Positions 50,001 to 60,200 of a stretch of 64,000 bases of DNA are shown piece by piece; the first letter of the stretch is position 1, and every line of letters starts with the position of its first letter. Made by a program: the position numbers and the translations under genes. This DNA is from Pycnococcus provasolii (lineage: Eukaryota > Chlorophyta > Pseudoscourfieldiophyceae > Pseudoscourfieldiales). Location: positions 124,001 to 188,000 of the forward strand of contig CP150552.1 in the NCBI GenBank assembly GCA_049487715.1. Reading direction: 5' to 3'. The notes beneath the pieces are model-generated. The model was not told the DNA's origin. It saw nothing but the letters and a program-made list of their open reading frames with translations, and did not search any database.

Positions 50001-50007
50001 TGACTGA
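44095..50007 (+). CDS. Four-domain voltage-gated cation channel (Cav/Nav superfamily)
   Basis: 1,970 residues with four six-span repeats: I about 88-370, II about 443-672, III about 1322-1617, IV about 1665-1902. All four S4 segments are present: FRALRPLRTITGVPGMR, LRTLRLLRVLRSMKLLR, MRTFRLMRVLRPLRMI and FRIFRIGRMFKLVQSARG. Pore helices read FQTLTLQGW, FELLTGANW, VVATLDDWM and FTGDSWSS. The selectivity ring is therefore Gln324, Ala628, Asp1560, Asp1853, unlike EEEE of calcium channels or DEKA of sodium channels. The II-III loop is long (~650 residues), acidic then low-complexity. The C-terminal tail is short (~65 residues) and lacks an EF hand. It acts in the plasma or flagellar membrane as an excitability channel; ion selectivity is open. 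Confidence 0.92.
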   Translation: MASAAAAAAARAARMRVAAKYEEQDTILERKLTFQETMKAKFKKLTVQIIGGNKMVKLAEEVNQRKGFVRTVLLGNYSWFVFTNSNPVRVQAKRLVNWLWFDRIVLFLIFANCIFLAMDDPTCKDECEKTNNIKIASEYAEFVFTALFTVELVCQSIAKGLVFCHGAYLSSPWNWLDFVIVVTSYQFLLPGGGSSVSGLRAFRALRPLRTITGVPGMRLLVNTLVESVPLMLDVLVLIMWVFGVFGIVGMEMFMGKLQKRCFESAEPGAPILKGWENTVCSGSNRCPTNTSVCLDTGKSPNNDYTSFDNFWRAFLAVFQTLTLQGWSTDLMYHVNDGSGHAVSSVYFVFLVMFGAFFALNLLTAIISAKFAQIHAEQAEEAKQEERREEERSRLRALRDPNSPSMKQEAMAKRSYMEKIGLGVLVKERRDPPWRPTFRKIVESDNFGNFITACILVNTLLMAMDHHPMEKAFEDSIEYINLVLSIIFFVEFVLKHLGMSLTEYWSNGFNAMDGVIVGAWLAELALGGGGASGLQALRTLRLLRVLRSMKLLRQFKELRRLMVLVIRGFIALKDFFLLLALFLFIFSVLGMQIFGGTRPFAEATGMLARKNFNNIWISCYTVFELLTGANWFSVMWLGMDVMGEAGAIYFLLWIICGNFVLLTLFLAILITNFQSAKDEEEEEEEAADEEDASEEKLAEPDIEEGKDSGDSAGGGAGSKAFSLTSVVNAARESERSESRERRSSGGFADRVLEVEHLAPDRFLAESKAISRWLVSIGWSYGITDEAYAEAMAHKDGEAIEQDNDLDTTLTHAGKEGYEEDFDTKESSASILFATAPASETEENITLGEASDGRVSPTTMAAASFLLMEDDERDGNYDSLPPDYFEQPRVSYIRRESSPPGEGLTPRERDLEELVLASEDVTTTTAKPKPKTVDIAVQHTGVNLTASQRASSRIPPRAGTRAPSVPLYDTDPPRRHIAARGGRANGGPSAELVLQKREDVAPGTLADGLQEYPVPNHEYINHLTLPTWEPSGVVVDPHAPPPNPAAGITQKEVLGRAVADVFRRRTLENVKLKIAADLSYGVDAVLPQDFLGDYRRGMRGSTGASVSSLALSTPTKTAAANGHSPSRDLITPYDREPAQLLLPYSGYHSYGKPRAENRVGTVAAASAAASTASRRRNQVFPSDAIAGPVMESYAGARCKSEMVDDHDPSTCTSSRKALAKSAFQRLLHKRRVHHTLEMVRRLGEVQRERALEGAGPGPVMEAVGGGGARAAAAAVAKKRRDQKKRESLADGEGEEEEKKKEEEDQTPAHMHHRALFCLSPENPVRMFFVRMVSSKLFEGVVLLLILFSSSLLAVDGPTVKDGSKLREFLNTCDTFFTIVFLIEMAVKILAMGFILHPGSYLRNGWNQLDFVIVASSVVTLVINDSSLSIMRTFRLMRVLRPLRMISRLKGMQIVINVLVRAMPACSSIIVFGLFEFGVFGILGVTLFKGGFSYCNDAVTKTGWTVRTKDECPVGEPFICTPLEGDVCAEVGAVETAEWKTHFLNFDNIGNAVMSLFVVATLDDWMRISYGCMDCRGIDAQPQININPFMGLYVIVFVFIGSFFWVNLLVGVIIDHYSQLISEEGNGVMLTPEQQRWQNVLKLKEVERQSKWAENAPKAVGWFSRVQRACFLLAFDPRFEFFIMTCILMNVMSMAIAFDGMSDDYKYGLEWLNKIFTIVFVVEFAVKVTALNFAKYIQDSWNQFDFLIVCISVPDLFTSGLPGASVFRIFRIGRMFKLVQSARGLRTLFNTLIASLPAIGNVGSLLFLLMFIYSVLGMSLYGKIEYDLGLAGVNRHANFYTFGASMMTLFRVFTGDSWSSTLEDVYNRGTGPKFIAPLFFISFTVAASLVMLNLIIAVILDQFLSEAGSEGLLQSNNFFDVLRKKMILDRFMLKVAIKGREFAANNPMEKANSFKRKSSFARVMTMFGRQSSD

Positions 50008-50275
50008 CTATGAATAGTGATGAGGAGGGAACAAGCAAGGAGGAGCTGTTTGCGCGTGTGCGCGGCCTATAAAAGGGTATGTGTATATATTTATTGATTG
50101 TAACAAGTAACTTTGATGAAAAGCGACTTCGAAGTCGCATGGTGAACTGTGGCTTGCATCCCGAGCTGATGACGATGCGTTTGGGCGACGATTTGACGAC
50201 GTTCAAAGAAGTATAAAGTTTTCAGCTTTTTGGTTCTTCTTTTTTCCTCTTCATTTTCAAAAACACAGTCGTTGA

Positions 50276-52356
50276 TTACACGGTTATACTTGTACATGTC
50301 GACGACGTCGTCGAAGAAGCGCTACTCGACTCTCTGTCAAATCCAACTGCGTACCTCGAGATAAGGCGCTTGTCAAAAGCTTCGAGCTGAGGGAAGTTTG
50401 ACATCATGATATCAAACTCTTTGCGCTCAATCGTGCCCGACCTGTCAAGATCTACCTCGGCAATGGCACGGCGCAGGGACTCGCTTGTATGATGATGCTT
50501 GCCAGGCATACTTTCTCGCATCTCCTCCAGAGATATTTTGCCGTCGCCGTTCTTGTCAAACAAATCGAAAACACGTCTTAGAACGTCCTTCCATCCTTCG
50601 AGCTTCGCCACGTATTCCCAGTCCAGCAGGGCGGTTAGGAACTCCTTACGCGAAATCTTGCCGTCACCAAGGATGTCAACACCGTTCGACATGATCAGCC
50701 CGGTTTCCTTCTCACTCAGCACGTATCCCGCACGGAACAGTCCCGCACGCACCTCATCTGGGGTCAGTACACCATTCTCATTGGTGTCAAGCTCATCGAA
50801 CAATGCATTGAGCTCGTCGATGGACTGCATCCTGCTCGGCTGGCCAGCAGTCATCCTACTTCGCATGCGCTGCACGATCTCAGATATGCTGTGCCTTCCG
50901 TTGAAAGCGCATTCACGAAAATCACCAAAAGCGGGGTTGCTGTTGATCTCTTCTTTGATCAGTGATGATTTGTTTTCAAGGATGAGTTCGGCAGCCTTGT
51001 GGAGTGCCACCTGCTTGAACTTGGTGTAGCCGCCAAAGAGCTGGAGGTGCTGTACGGCGGTGTTGCCCAGCGCCGCAGAAGGTGCAACATTGTCAACTTC
51101 ACGAATCCAAGGGTGGTTCAGGGCTTCGGTGGCAGACAATCGCTTCTGTGGATCCTTCGTCAGGAGCTTGCGGCAGAGATCCTTCGCAGCATCGCTGATG
51201 CCATCCCACGGATGACTCGTAAAGTCGGGCTCTTCGTGCAAGGTGCGCATGAACACCGGACGGAAGCCTTTGTCTCCTTTTCGTGCAAATGGCGGTCGAC
51301 CGGAGAGGAGGACATAGAGTACAGCACCGCAACTCCAGATGTCACACTTTGGTCCGTACTTTTGCCGGATCACCTCGGGTGCAATGTAGTGTGGCGTTCC
51401 GCTTATCTCAGTCATCGGTTTGCCCTTGTACTTCTCCGCCAGACCGAAGTCCGTCATCTTGAGCGGGCAACGCCGCATGTAAGATTCCTCGTCGAAGCGT
51501 CGTCGTCGGCGTCGTCGCCGTCAATCTCAGCGCCGCTACTGCTGTTGCATCGCGATACGTGAGGATGGCTGAAAAGGAAATTCTCTGGCTTGATGTCGCG
51601 GTGCACGACTCCACGATCGTGACACTGCTGAGCGACGCGCAGGATGTCAGCACATAGGTGGCTCGCGACACGTTCGCTGTACGTCTTCCCCTTCTTTGAG
51701 ATGCGATCGAAGAGATTTCCTCCAGAGCACTTTTCCATGACGATATAGACCTGTGATTCATCCTCGTAGACAGAGTATGCGTGCACGATGTTCAGCGAAT
51801 TACGCAACTTGAACATCACTTGTACCTCCTGACTCAGCCAAAGCAGCTCCTGCACAGTGGTGATGGATGATTTCGAGATGATCTTCACCGCCAGATTCGT
51901 TTCGTCGTCGTCGTGGAGACTTGTTGGACCTGATGGCTCGCTCGCCGCCATGGAGATCCACGTGGGCGTGCGATCAAGAAGCAGATGACCGTCTTCCTTC
52001 CTCTCCTTATTGTTGTCGTCGTCGTCGTCTTTGTTGTTGTCGTGCGGTAAAGCCAGAGCCTCGTAAACTTGACCAAAAGCACCCTTGCCAAGCAATTCAC
52101 CAAGAGCGAAGAACTTGTGGAAGTTTCGTGGGTACCCCAACGTCACCTCATGCGGCTGAAGCGTCGTCTTGGGATCGACGGAACGGAGAAATTCGACTTC
52201 CGGTGGCATAGCACGTCCCGCCGCCACAAGGCGATTGTTGATCGATTTGTCATGTTCGTGCGACACATAAGACGCCGATGAGCAGCAGTCCGATGTTGAT
52301 GTGGTGGCATCATCGTTGTTGTTTCGGCGCAGCGGCACCGCCAGACATGCTCCCAT
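50276..52356 (-). CDS. Calcium-dependent protein kinase (CDPK), frame broken before DFG
   Basis: The start MGACLAVPLRR at 52356 carries a myristoylation Gly2 and palmitoylation Cys4. The kinase has LGKGAFGQVYEA, a ~50-residue Asp/Asn/Lys-rich insert before the catalytic Lys (NLAVKIISKS), HRDIKPENFLFS, DFGLAEKYKG, the APE-type block HYIAPEVI and DIWSCGAVLYVLLSGRPPF. The junction and autoinhibitory region is followed by four EF hands: DTNENGVLTPDE, a degenerate ILGDGKISRKEF, DKNGDGKISLEE and DLDRSGTIERKE. The frame changes between HPHVSRC and SYMRRCPLKMTDFG. A 71-nt GT-AG intron (51558 to 51488) restores it, or a -1 shift within the GAC repeats does. The product is a calcium-activated Ser/Thr kinase at membranes. 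Confidence 0.9.
51488..51558 (-). other. Candidate 71-nt intron in the CDPK gene
   Basis: It begins gtatcg and ends gacgag on the minus strand. Removing it joins FLFSHPH directly to ESYMRRCPLKMTDFG, which gives a spacing between the PEN and DFG motifs close to normal for CDPKs. The alternative is that the acidic GAC-repeat stretch is coding and a 1-2 base indel breaks the frame. Confidence 0.4.
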
Positions 52357-52859
52357 GGCTGCTTGTTTTGAGTTGTTGTGAGTGGCGCGACTGCGACGGC
52401 TCACGAGGCAGTGGAGGCACCATGTTGCAGCCCGCCACTTCGCAAAAACGTAAAAGATGCCAAATTCGAAAAAAGATCCTTTTTTTTCCGTCCGATCTGA
52501 GCCTTTCGTTCTCTTGATCCGAGACAAGGGATACCGGATTGATTGAGAAGAATCCTGGGAAGGTCGGGAGATGGTCACACATTTTTGATGCAGCCCAGGG
52601 GAAGCTCGGCCGCCAGGCGGGCCCCGAGGGTAGCTCAAGAAGGGAGGCGCGACCTGGACGCTCGGGGGGGGAAATGGCGCGGGAACCTTAACCCAACCCA
52701 CCCCCTTTTTCTTTCTCCCTCCCTCAGAATGTCGATGTGACGGAAGCTACTAGGGGTTTAAGGTGGCACTTTTTGGCCAAAATTGTGATTGGGGATTTAA
52801 GGAAAATCCAAACAAAAAAGCACAAACAATATTTGGCAAATCCTTTGAAGATACTGCGT

Positions 52860-53022
52860 GCTTTTGGTCAAGTTTACGAGGCTCTGGCTTTACCGCACGA
52901 CAACAACAAAGACGACGACGACGACGACAACAACAACAAGGAGAGGAAGGAAGATGGTCATCTGCTTCTTGATCGCACGCCCACGTGGATCTCCAGGGCG
53001 GCGAGCGAGCCATCAAGTCCAT
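52860..53022 (+). pseudogene. Inverted partial copy of the CDPK insert region
   Basis: The plus strand here reads AFGQVYEALALPHDNN, then KERKEDGHLLLDRTPTWIS, almost identical to the CDPK coding sequence on the minus strand at 51926-52080. The GAC and AAC runs are longer than in the parent. No kinase sequence precedes or follows it. The two copies form an inverted repeat with ~780 bp between them that contains the CDPK 5' end and promoter. Confidence 0.85.
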
Positions 53023-53830
53023 TGACTCTTGTGTCTTATGTATCGGTGGCTCAGATGCAGGTATACATGTGATTATGTGATCTCACACAACACATGGTAA
53101 AAACCCTTGGTAAACTATTTTTTTTTATCAAGCACGAAGGCACTTAGGGTACTTGCACTGGCAGACTGGCAACTGGCCCGGTTGGCAACTCCATTGGCAA
53201 GTTGGCAACGAAGGAGAGGGACTGGATCCACTTAAGCGAGACCAACGGATGACGAGAGGGACAGGTGCCTACGGGTAGGGTAGGGTAAAAGGAGGTTGCT
53301 CCTCCTTCTTGCCTCAATTTTTCTAAGGGGATCACGCAGACGTGAGGGAGTGAGTGAGTGCGTGAATAGGCGGACCGCCCCTGAGGTGTACGTGCGTGGC
53401 CGTGTTGTACCGAGAGGCCGGCGAGCGGACGACACGGAACTGCGCGACAGCATGATACAAGTATGCACGGAGGCTCTACGATAGGACCTGATAATTGATA
53501 TCACACACAACCTTGATTGATAACACCATCACCATCACCATGATACGTGAGAATCCGCCGCGGGCCCCACAGGTGGCAGCACGCCAGAGAAAGCCGTCCA
53601 GTTACAGTATTTATGTATATCGGCATACTCGCATAGACTATCCGGTCCCCACTCCGCAGACTCCATGCAGCACGCATGCGCATCAGTACAGTAAACATTA
53701 GCTGGCCCACCACACCAATCCCTCTTGTACCAAGCTCTTTTGACATTCCTCGCAGTGCCTTCTCATTGATCGATCCCAGTTGTTGCTGACAGTGCGTCTT
53801 GTCTTATTGTCTCATTTCGCCAGCTTTATT
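53023..53830. other. Intergenic stretch before the giant gene
   Basis: No protein-like frame. A ggcaact-type imperfect repeat (ggcaactggcccggttggcaactccattggcaag words) lies at 53158-53212, and caccatcaccatcacc at 53524-53541. Confidence 0.4.
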
Positions 53831-54223
53831 ATGCCAGAAGAAGGAGGTCATAATGAAGACATCTCTTCCGTAGAAGACTTAAGGCCGGCCTTAACCTCTT
53901 CAACAGTACCTCGTGGTCACGCAAGCGCAGTAGTCGGGCAATCGCACGATGACAATAACGATAATAACGAGCCAAGTCAAGCTCCACGCACGGCAGCAGA
54001 AGTAGAAGCAGAAGTAGAAGTAGAAGCAGAAGCAGAAGCAGATGCACAGCAGGAGAACCCGGACGACGCGCCAGGCTCTGCTGCTCCTCCGCCAGACTCT
54101 GCTGCACCTCCGCCAGACTCTGCTGCTACTCCTCCTGTTGGCGCTGTTGATGTTGAGAGTGGTGATATGATGATGAGCAGTGAAAGCGCGCCAGACTCGC
54201 TCCCCACGCCCTCGACGAGCTCG

Positions 54224-54258
<35 letters not shown>

Positions 54259-57200
54259 CCACCACCACCACCACCACCACCACCACCACCAAAAAAAAGA
54301 ACGCGGCCTCTCCTCCTCCTCCTCCTCCTCTCACATCCGTAAGGAACTTCCCGTCGAGCCAATCCATATCCTCGACGCGGTCCGTCTTGACCAAAGTCAC
54401 CTCGTCGCTGTCTACTCGCGCATGCTCAAGGCGCTCGCGTGGATCGCCATCTTCAGCTTGTACCTACTGTACCAGATCAACACCAACCTAGTGACGAAAA
54501 CATTTGCAGTGAACGACAGCGTACAAAAGCGAATCCTCAAAACTCTGCCAAAGAAAACGACGAGCATGCAAGCTATCGTCGGGTTTCTAGACCGCGCTTT
54601 CGTCAAGCCCGCTTGGGTCGACCCCGTGTGCGGCGATGGCGTGTGCGAAGAACCGTACGAGGTGAGTGGCAAAACGGAAACCGGAGCATGCCCTATCGAC
54701 TGTGGATTTGGCAGCGGAGATACGAACGCGATCGTGCGCGTCGCCTCGGACTTCCGTTATCCACGCATACCCTCGAGGACTCTCAAGCAGCCTGCACGAT
54801 GGAATCTGTGCCGCCGCGACGACGAGCGGTCGCGTGCCGGTGGCACGGACCTGTGCTACTTCGGTGAAAACGGCATTCCGTTCGACGCCACGGAGGAGTT
54901 GCAGGTGGCGGACGTGACGCTGCCTCGTGGCACGTGGTACCTGACCATCGAGGGGGATCCCGCGGGACGCACGTCAGGCTTCATGGTGGATGCGGATGTC
55001 TTCAAGAAGCTTGGCCTAACGGCAGCATACAACGCGACAAACAACACAGACGATGGGAATGTGCACATGACGTCGAATGCAACACAGTGGGGAACGTGTG
55101 CCGTGCCACGCCTCGCCGTGACCTCTTCCGCACCCGTCGTGCAACAGCAGCAGCAACAACAACCCGCACCTGCTGCAATTGTCAGCAACGCCCGTCGCCA
55201 TCTTCTCCAGCAGCAAGGTTCCTGTGCATTCAGCTGCCCTCCTGCAGAATTGGCAACCACCGAATGCCCTTGCGACGCCTGCGAGGCTGATCCAAGCTCA
55301 GTGGAGTGCAAATTCGCAGCCGCGGAGTACTGCTCTGCATACGACGGTATGGGGTTTCCCGCGCCGCCGGCGATGCCGCCACCTCCACCATCTGCACCAC
55401 CACCTGCACCACCACCTGCATTACCTCCTCCTCCACCACCACCACCACCACCACCACAGCCACCACGTTCCCCTTCACCAAGTGCGCCGCCATCATCGCC
55501 ACCTCCACCGCCACTGCCACCGCCTCCTCCGTCTCCTCCGCCACCACATCCCCCGCCATTTCCTCCACCTCCTCCGCCACCACATCCCCCGCCAATTCCA
55601 TCGCCTCCTCCACCTAGCCCACCACCGCCCCCGGATGCACCTATTGCCATCGATTCGATATCAACCGTGCAGTCACAGTGCAATGCACAGTGCTCCGAGG
55701 TGTGCGAGGTCGGCGCGAGATATTTCCCGGATATATTGCAAGGTGCGCCGGCAGCATCGATCGGCGAAGGAGTGATGTTCCCCTTTTTCATCCCCAGCTT
55801 TCGAGACTATCCCATTGTCATCCCGGACTCACTCGCGTCGATTGCGTACAGTTGGCCCGCCATCACACTCTACGCCATCCCTAAGACGAACTCGTCGCAC
55901 ATGTTCGTGGAATGCGAAGAGGATGGATGCGAGGTGTCAAATCCTGGCCCGGATCAGGAGCTGTCGTACACATCGATTCACTACCCAGACTGCGGATCAA
56001 CGACTGTGAGGCTCAAGGTGTGCTGCGATGCAGGATGCGCTGGCGAGCAGAGCACGTACAAGTTTACTTTCTCGGGGCACAAGCCGTCGTGCCCGCCGCC
56101 GCCACCTCCACCGGTTCCGCCGTCGCCGCCGCCGCCGCCGCCGCCGCCCTCTCCACCACCGCACTTGCCGCCACCTCTTCTCCCACCCCCCTCTCCGCCG
56201 CCGCCGTCACCACCACACTCCCCCCCTCCTCCCCCACCGCATTTGCCGCCTCCACCAAGCCCTCCCCCGCCCTCCCCTCCCCTCCCCCCTCCGCCACCTC
56301 CTAGCCCTCCTCCGCCCTACGGCCCTCACTGGGAGCAGATCGGAGGAGATCTGGACGGCACAAGAGCTCAGGAGAATATGGGAGCATACGTGTCGCTGTC
56401 TTCAGACGGCGAGTGGCTTGCAGCTGGCCACGGTGGCGGCTCAGGCGTTCAATCGCTCGTTCGCATCTACTCGAGCTCGTTTGGCACGGTGGCACGGCGA
56501 TCTTCGGCAAGACAGTGGAACACGTGTGGCGCTGATCCACAGCTCGACAGTCTAGACGTTGGCGCGACAGTAGTGCGCATGTCGCCGAATGGACAACGCG
56601 TCGTGGTGGGCATTCCAATGAGAAGTTCTTCCTCGGGGTCCAACGCACTGGTTGGCATCGTACGAGTCTTCCAATTCAACGCCTCCGATCCTTTGAATCC
56701 AGACTGCGACTCGTCGGCATGGATCCCGCTGGGACCAGCTATTCAGCCAGCGTCCACCACCGCGTACCAGCAATTTGGATATGCCGTGGGAATTACCTAC
56801 GATGGCAGTCGCGTCGTCGTCGGATCACCCGGCGATGCCTCCACGGGACGTGTTACCGCCTACGAATACGATGGAACCAGCTGGATTCTAGTTGGTAACG
56901 CGAACGACATGCTCGGTGAATCTGCAGACGACGGCGCCGGCGAGTCCGTCGCCATCTCGCACGACGGCTCTCGCATTGCATTTGGAGCTCCCGTTTGGGG
57001 CCCCTCCACAGAAAGACGTGGCAAGGTGTACCTGTACGAATATTCTTCTTCCGCGAGTACATGGCAAAAGCAATATGAAGCGGAGGGTGCTGGTCGATTG
57101 AACGTGTGGGATTTTGCGAGCGTGCAGGAGTTTGGAAGTGCGGTGGCACTGTCCGGTGATGGGTACACGCTCGCCGCCGCCAGCCCCTTTTCGAATCAGG

Positions 57201-60200
57201 CTGACGGTGAAGTGCACGTCTACCGCTGCGATAACTCTGCTCCGAATGCGTGCAATATCCTAAGCGTCATCACAGGTCCAGACAGGAGCGGGCGACCTGG
57301 CCTAGGAAGCGAAGGCATCTCCCTTACGTACGATGGCCGAACCATTGCCATCGGGTACCGCGTAGCTGGTACCGCAGCACTGACGATGGCTGGAATCGCA
57401 CGAACGTTTTCATTGAGCAGCGACAACTCGACGTGGAACATGTATCCCAAGGACGAATTGGCGCAGGTGAGTGCATGGCCTACAGGCGAGGGATCTTATG
57501 ACGAATTCGGTGGAAGTGTTGCCATCAGCAGCGATGGGCTACGCATGGCTGTGGGGGCGCCGATGAACGATGGTACCAATACCAATGCAGGGCACGTGCG
57601 AGTGTTTGAGGTCGCGCTGCTCGGAGACAGGCCACCACCTCCACCGCCGCGACCACCGCGACCACCGCCACCACCATTCAGTCCTGGAATCACCTTTCCC
57701 GTTTGGATGCAGATGGGTGGTGATATCGAAGCCGAGGCGACGGGTGATGAATTTGGCGCGTCGGTGTCTATTTCGTCGGACGGGTCCCGCGTCGCGATCG
57801 GAGGCATTTTCAATGACGGTAATGGCGCCGACGCCGGTCACGTCCGCGTGTATGAGTATGCATCCGGATCGTGGATGCAGCTCGGCGCTGATATCGATGG
57901 CAATGCTGGGAGTGAGTCGGGCTTCTCGCTGTCTCTATCGTCAGACGGCAATCGCGTCGGCATTGGAAGTCCAAAGAACGCCGGGACTGATGGAGTCAGG
58001 CAAGGCCTCGTGCGGGTATTTGAGTACAACAGCTCATCTGCCTCATGGTTTCAGATTGGGCTAGATATTCAAGGCGAGGCACGAAAGGACTACTTTGGCT
58101 ATTCAGTATCTCTGTCGTCGGATGGATCTCGTATAGCATGCGGAGCTCCATTCAACAATTCGGGCGGGAACAGTAATTCTGGACACGTAAGAGTGTACGA
58201 GTACACTTCTGGTGCGTGGACGCAGATGGGCGTTGATATCAAAGGCGACGCTAGCAACGATAAGCTCGGCTTCTCGGTATCTCTATCCTCGGATGGATCG
58301 CGCGTCGCCATAGGAGTACCTTACGATGACGATAATGGTGCGAATTCCGGAAACGTGCGCATCTTCGAGTACGTGTCCGGATCGTGGACGCAGATGGGCG
58401 GAAGTATCAGCGGCGAGTCCGCGCATGATGAATCTGGCACCTCCGTGTCGCTGTCATCGGACGGCTTGCGCGTCGCCATCGGCGCTCGTTTGAATGATGG
58501 CAACGGGGAAAGATCGGGGCATACACGCGTGTACGAGTTCTCGTCCGGATTGTGGATACAGCTGGGCGCAGATATCGACGGCGAGGCTTTTGAAGAGCGG
58601 TCCGGAGATTCAGTGTCACTGTCGCCAGACGGCTTGCGCGTCGCAATTGGAGCTCAAAGGAATGACGCTAACGGACCTCAAGCTGGCCACGTGCGCGTCT
58701 TTGAATATCTGTCTGGTACGTGGGTACAGTTGGGTCATGACATTGATGGCCTCACAACTGGCGAGCTGTTCGGGAACTCGGTGTCTCTCTCTTCCGACGG
58801 AAGCTGGTTGGCTGTTGGTGCCAAAGCGAACTCCGACATAGGAAGCCGTGCCGGCCTGGTGCGCATCGTCACTTTGCAGCATGCTCCTCCACCGCCACTG
58901 CTATCACCTCCATTATCGCCGTATCCTCCCCTCCATCCTGGCGTCGTTATCTACGGTGAGAATGCTGGCGATCTTTCTGGCTTTGCGGTGTCTCTGTCAT
59001 CGGACGGCTCACGCGTCGCGATCGGTGCTAATGGGAACGACGGCAGCGCTTCAAACGCCGGACACGTGCGCGTGTTCGAGTACGCATCCGGATCGTGGAC
59101 GCAGCTCGGCGCCGATATCGACGGTGAGAATGCCCAGGATTTCTTTGGCGGTGCGGTGTCTCTGTCATCGGACGGCTCACGCGTCGCGATCGGCGCTTAT
59201 TTTCATGACAACGGTGGTAACAATAACGTCGGTCATGTCCGCGTGTTCGAGTACGCATCCGGATCGTGGACGCAGCTCGGCACCGATATCGACGGTGAGA
59301 ATGCCAACGATCTTTCTGGCTACGCGGTGTCTCTGTCATCGGACGGCTCGCGCGTCGCGATCGGCGCTTATATGAATGACAACGGCGGTAACTTCAACGT
59401 CGGTCATGTCCGCGTGTTCGAGTACGCATCCGGATCATGGACGCAGCTCGGCGCCGATATCGACGGTGAGAATGCCAACGATCTTTCTGGTTACGCGGTG
59501 TCTCTGTCATCGGACGGCTCACGCGTCGCGATCGGCGCTCGGGACAACGGCGGCAATGGCAACGACTCCGGACACGTGCGCGTGTACGAGTACGCATCCG
59601 GATCGTGGACGCAGCTCGGCGCCGATATCGACGGTGAGAATGCCAACGATCGCTTTGGCGGTGCGGTGTCTCTGTCATCGGACGGCTCGCGCGTCGCGAT
59701 CGGCGCTTATGGGAACGACGGCAATGGCAACGACTCCGGACACGTGCGCGTGTACGAGTACGCGTCCGGATCGTGGACGCAGCTCGGCACCGACATCGAC
59801 GGTGCGGCTGCAGGCGACGAGTCTGGCAACTCAGTATCTCTGACTTCGAACGGATTACGCGTTGCTATCGGAGCTCAGAAAGCTAGCACTTTTACACTTT
59901 CTGGGATGGGCCATGTTCGCATATACGACTACGAAGCAGGATCGGGTTGGGTGCTGGTTACTGACAGCATTGAAGGCGATTCGGCGAATGACTTTGCTGG
60001 AAGATCAGTGTCCATTTCATCGGATGGCTCACGATTGGCTTTCGGAATGCACGGAGTTGATGCCATGGGGTCGAACGATGGTGCCATCCGCATTTTGGAC
60101 TTGCCCATTAGAAATTCTCCTCCGCCGCCACCGCCTGCATCCTCAGCTAGCTGGTCACAGATTGGTGGCGACATTGACGGTGAGGTGAATGATGACAAGT

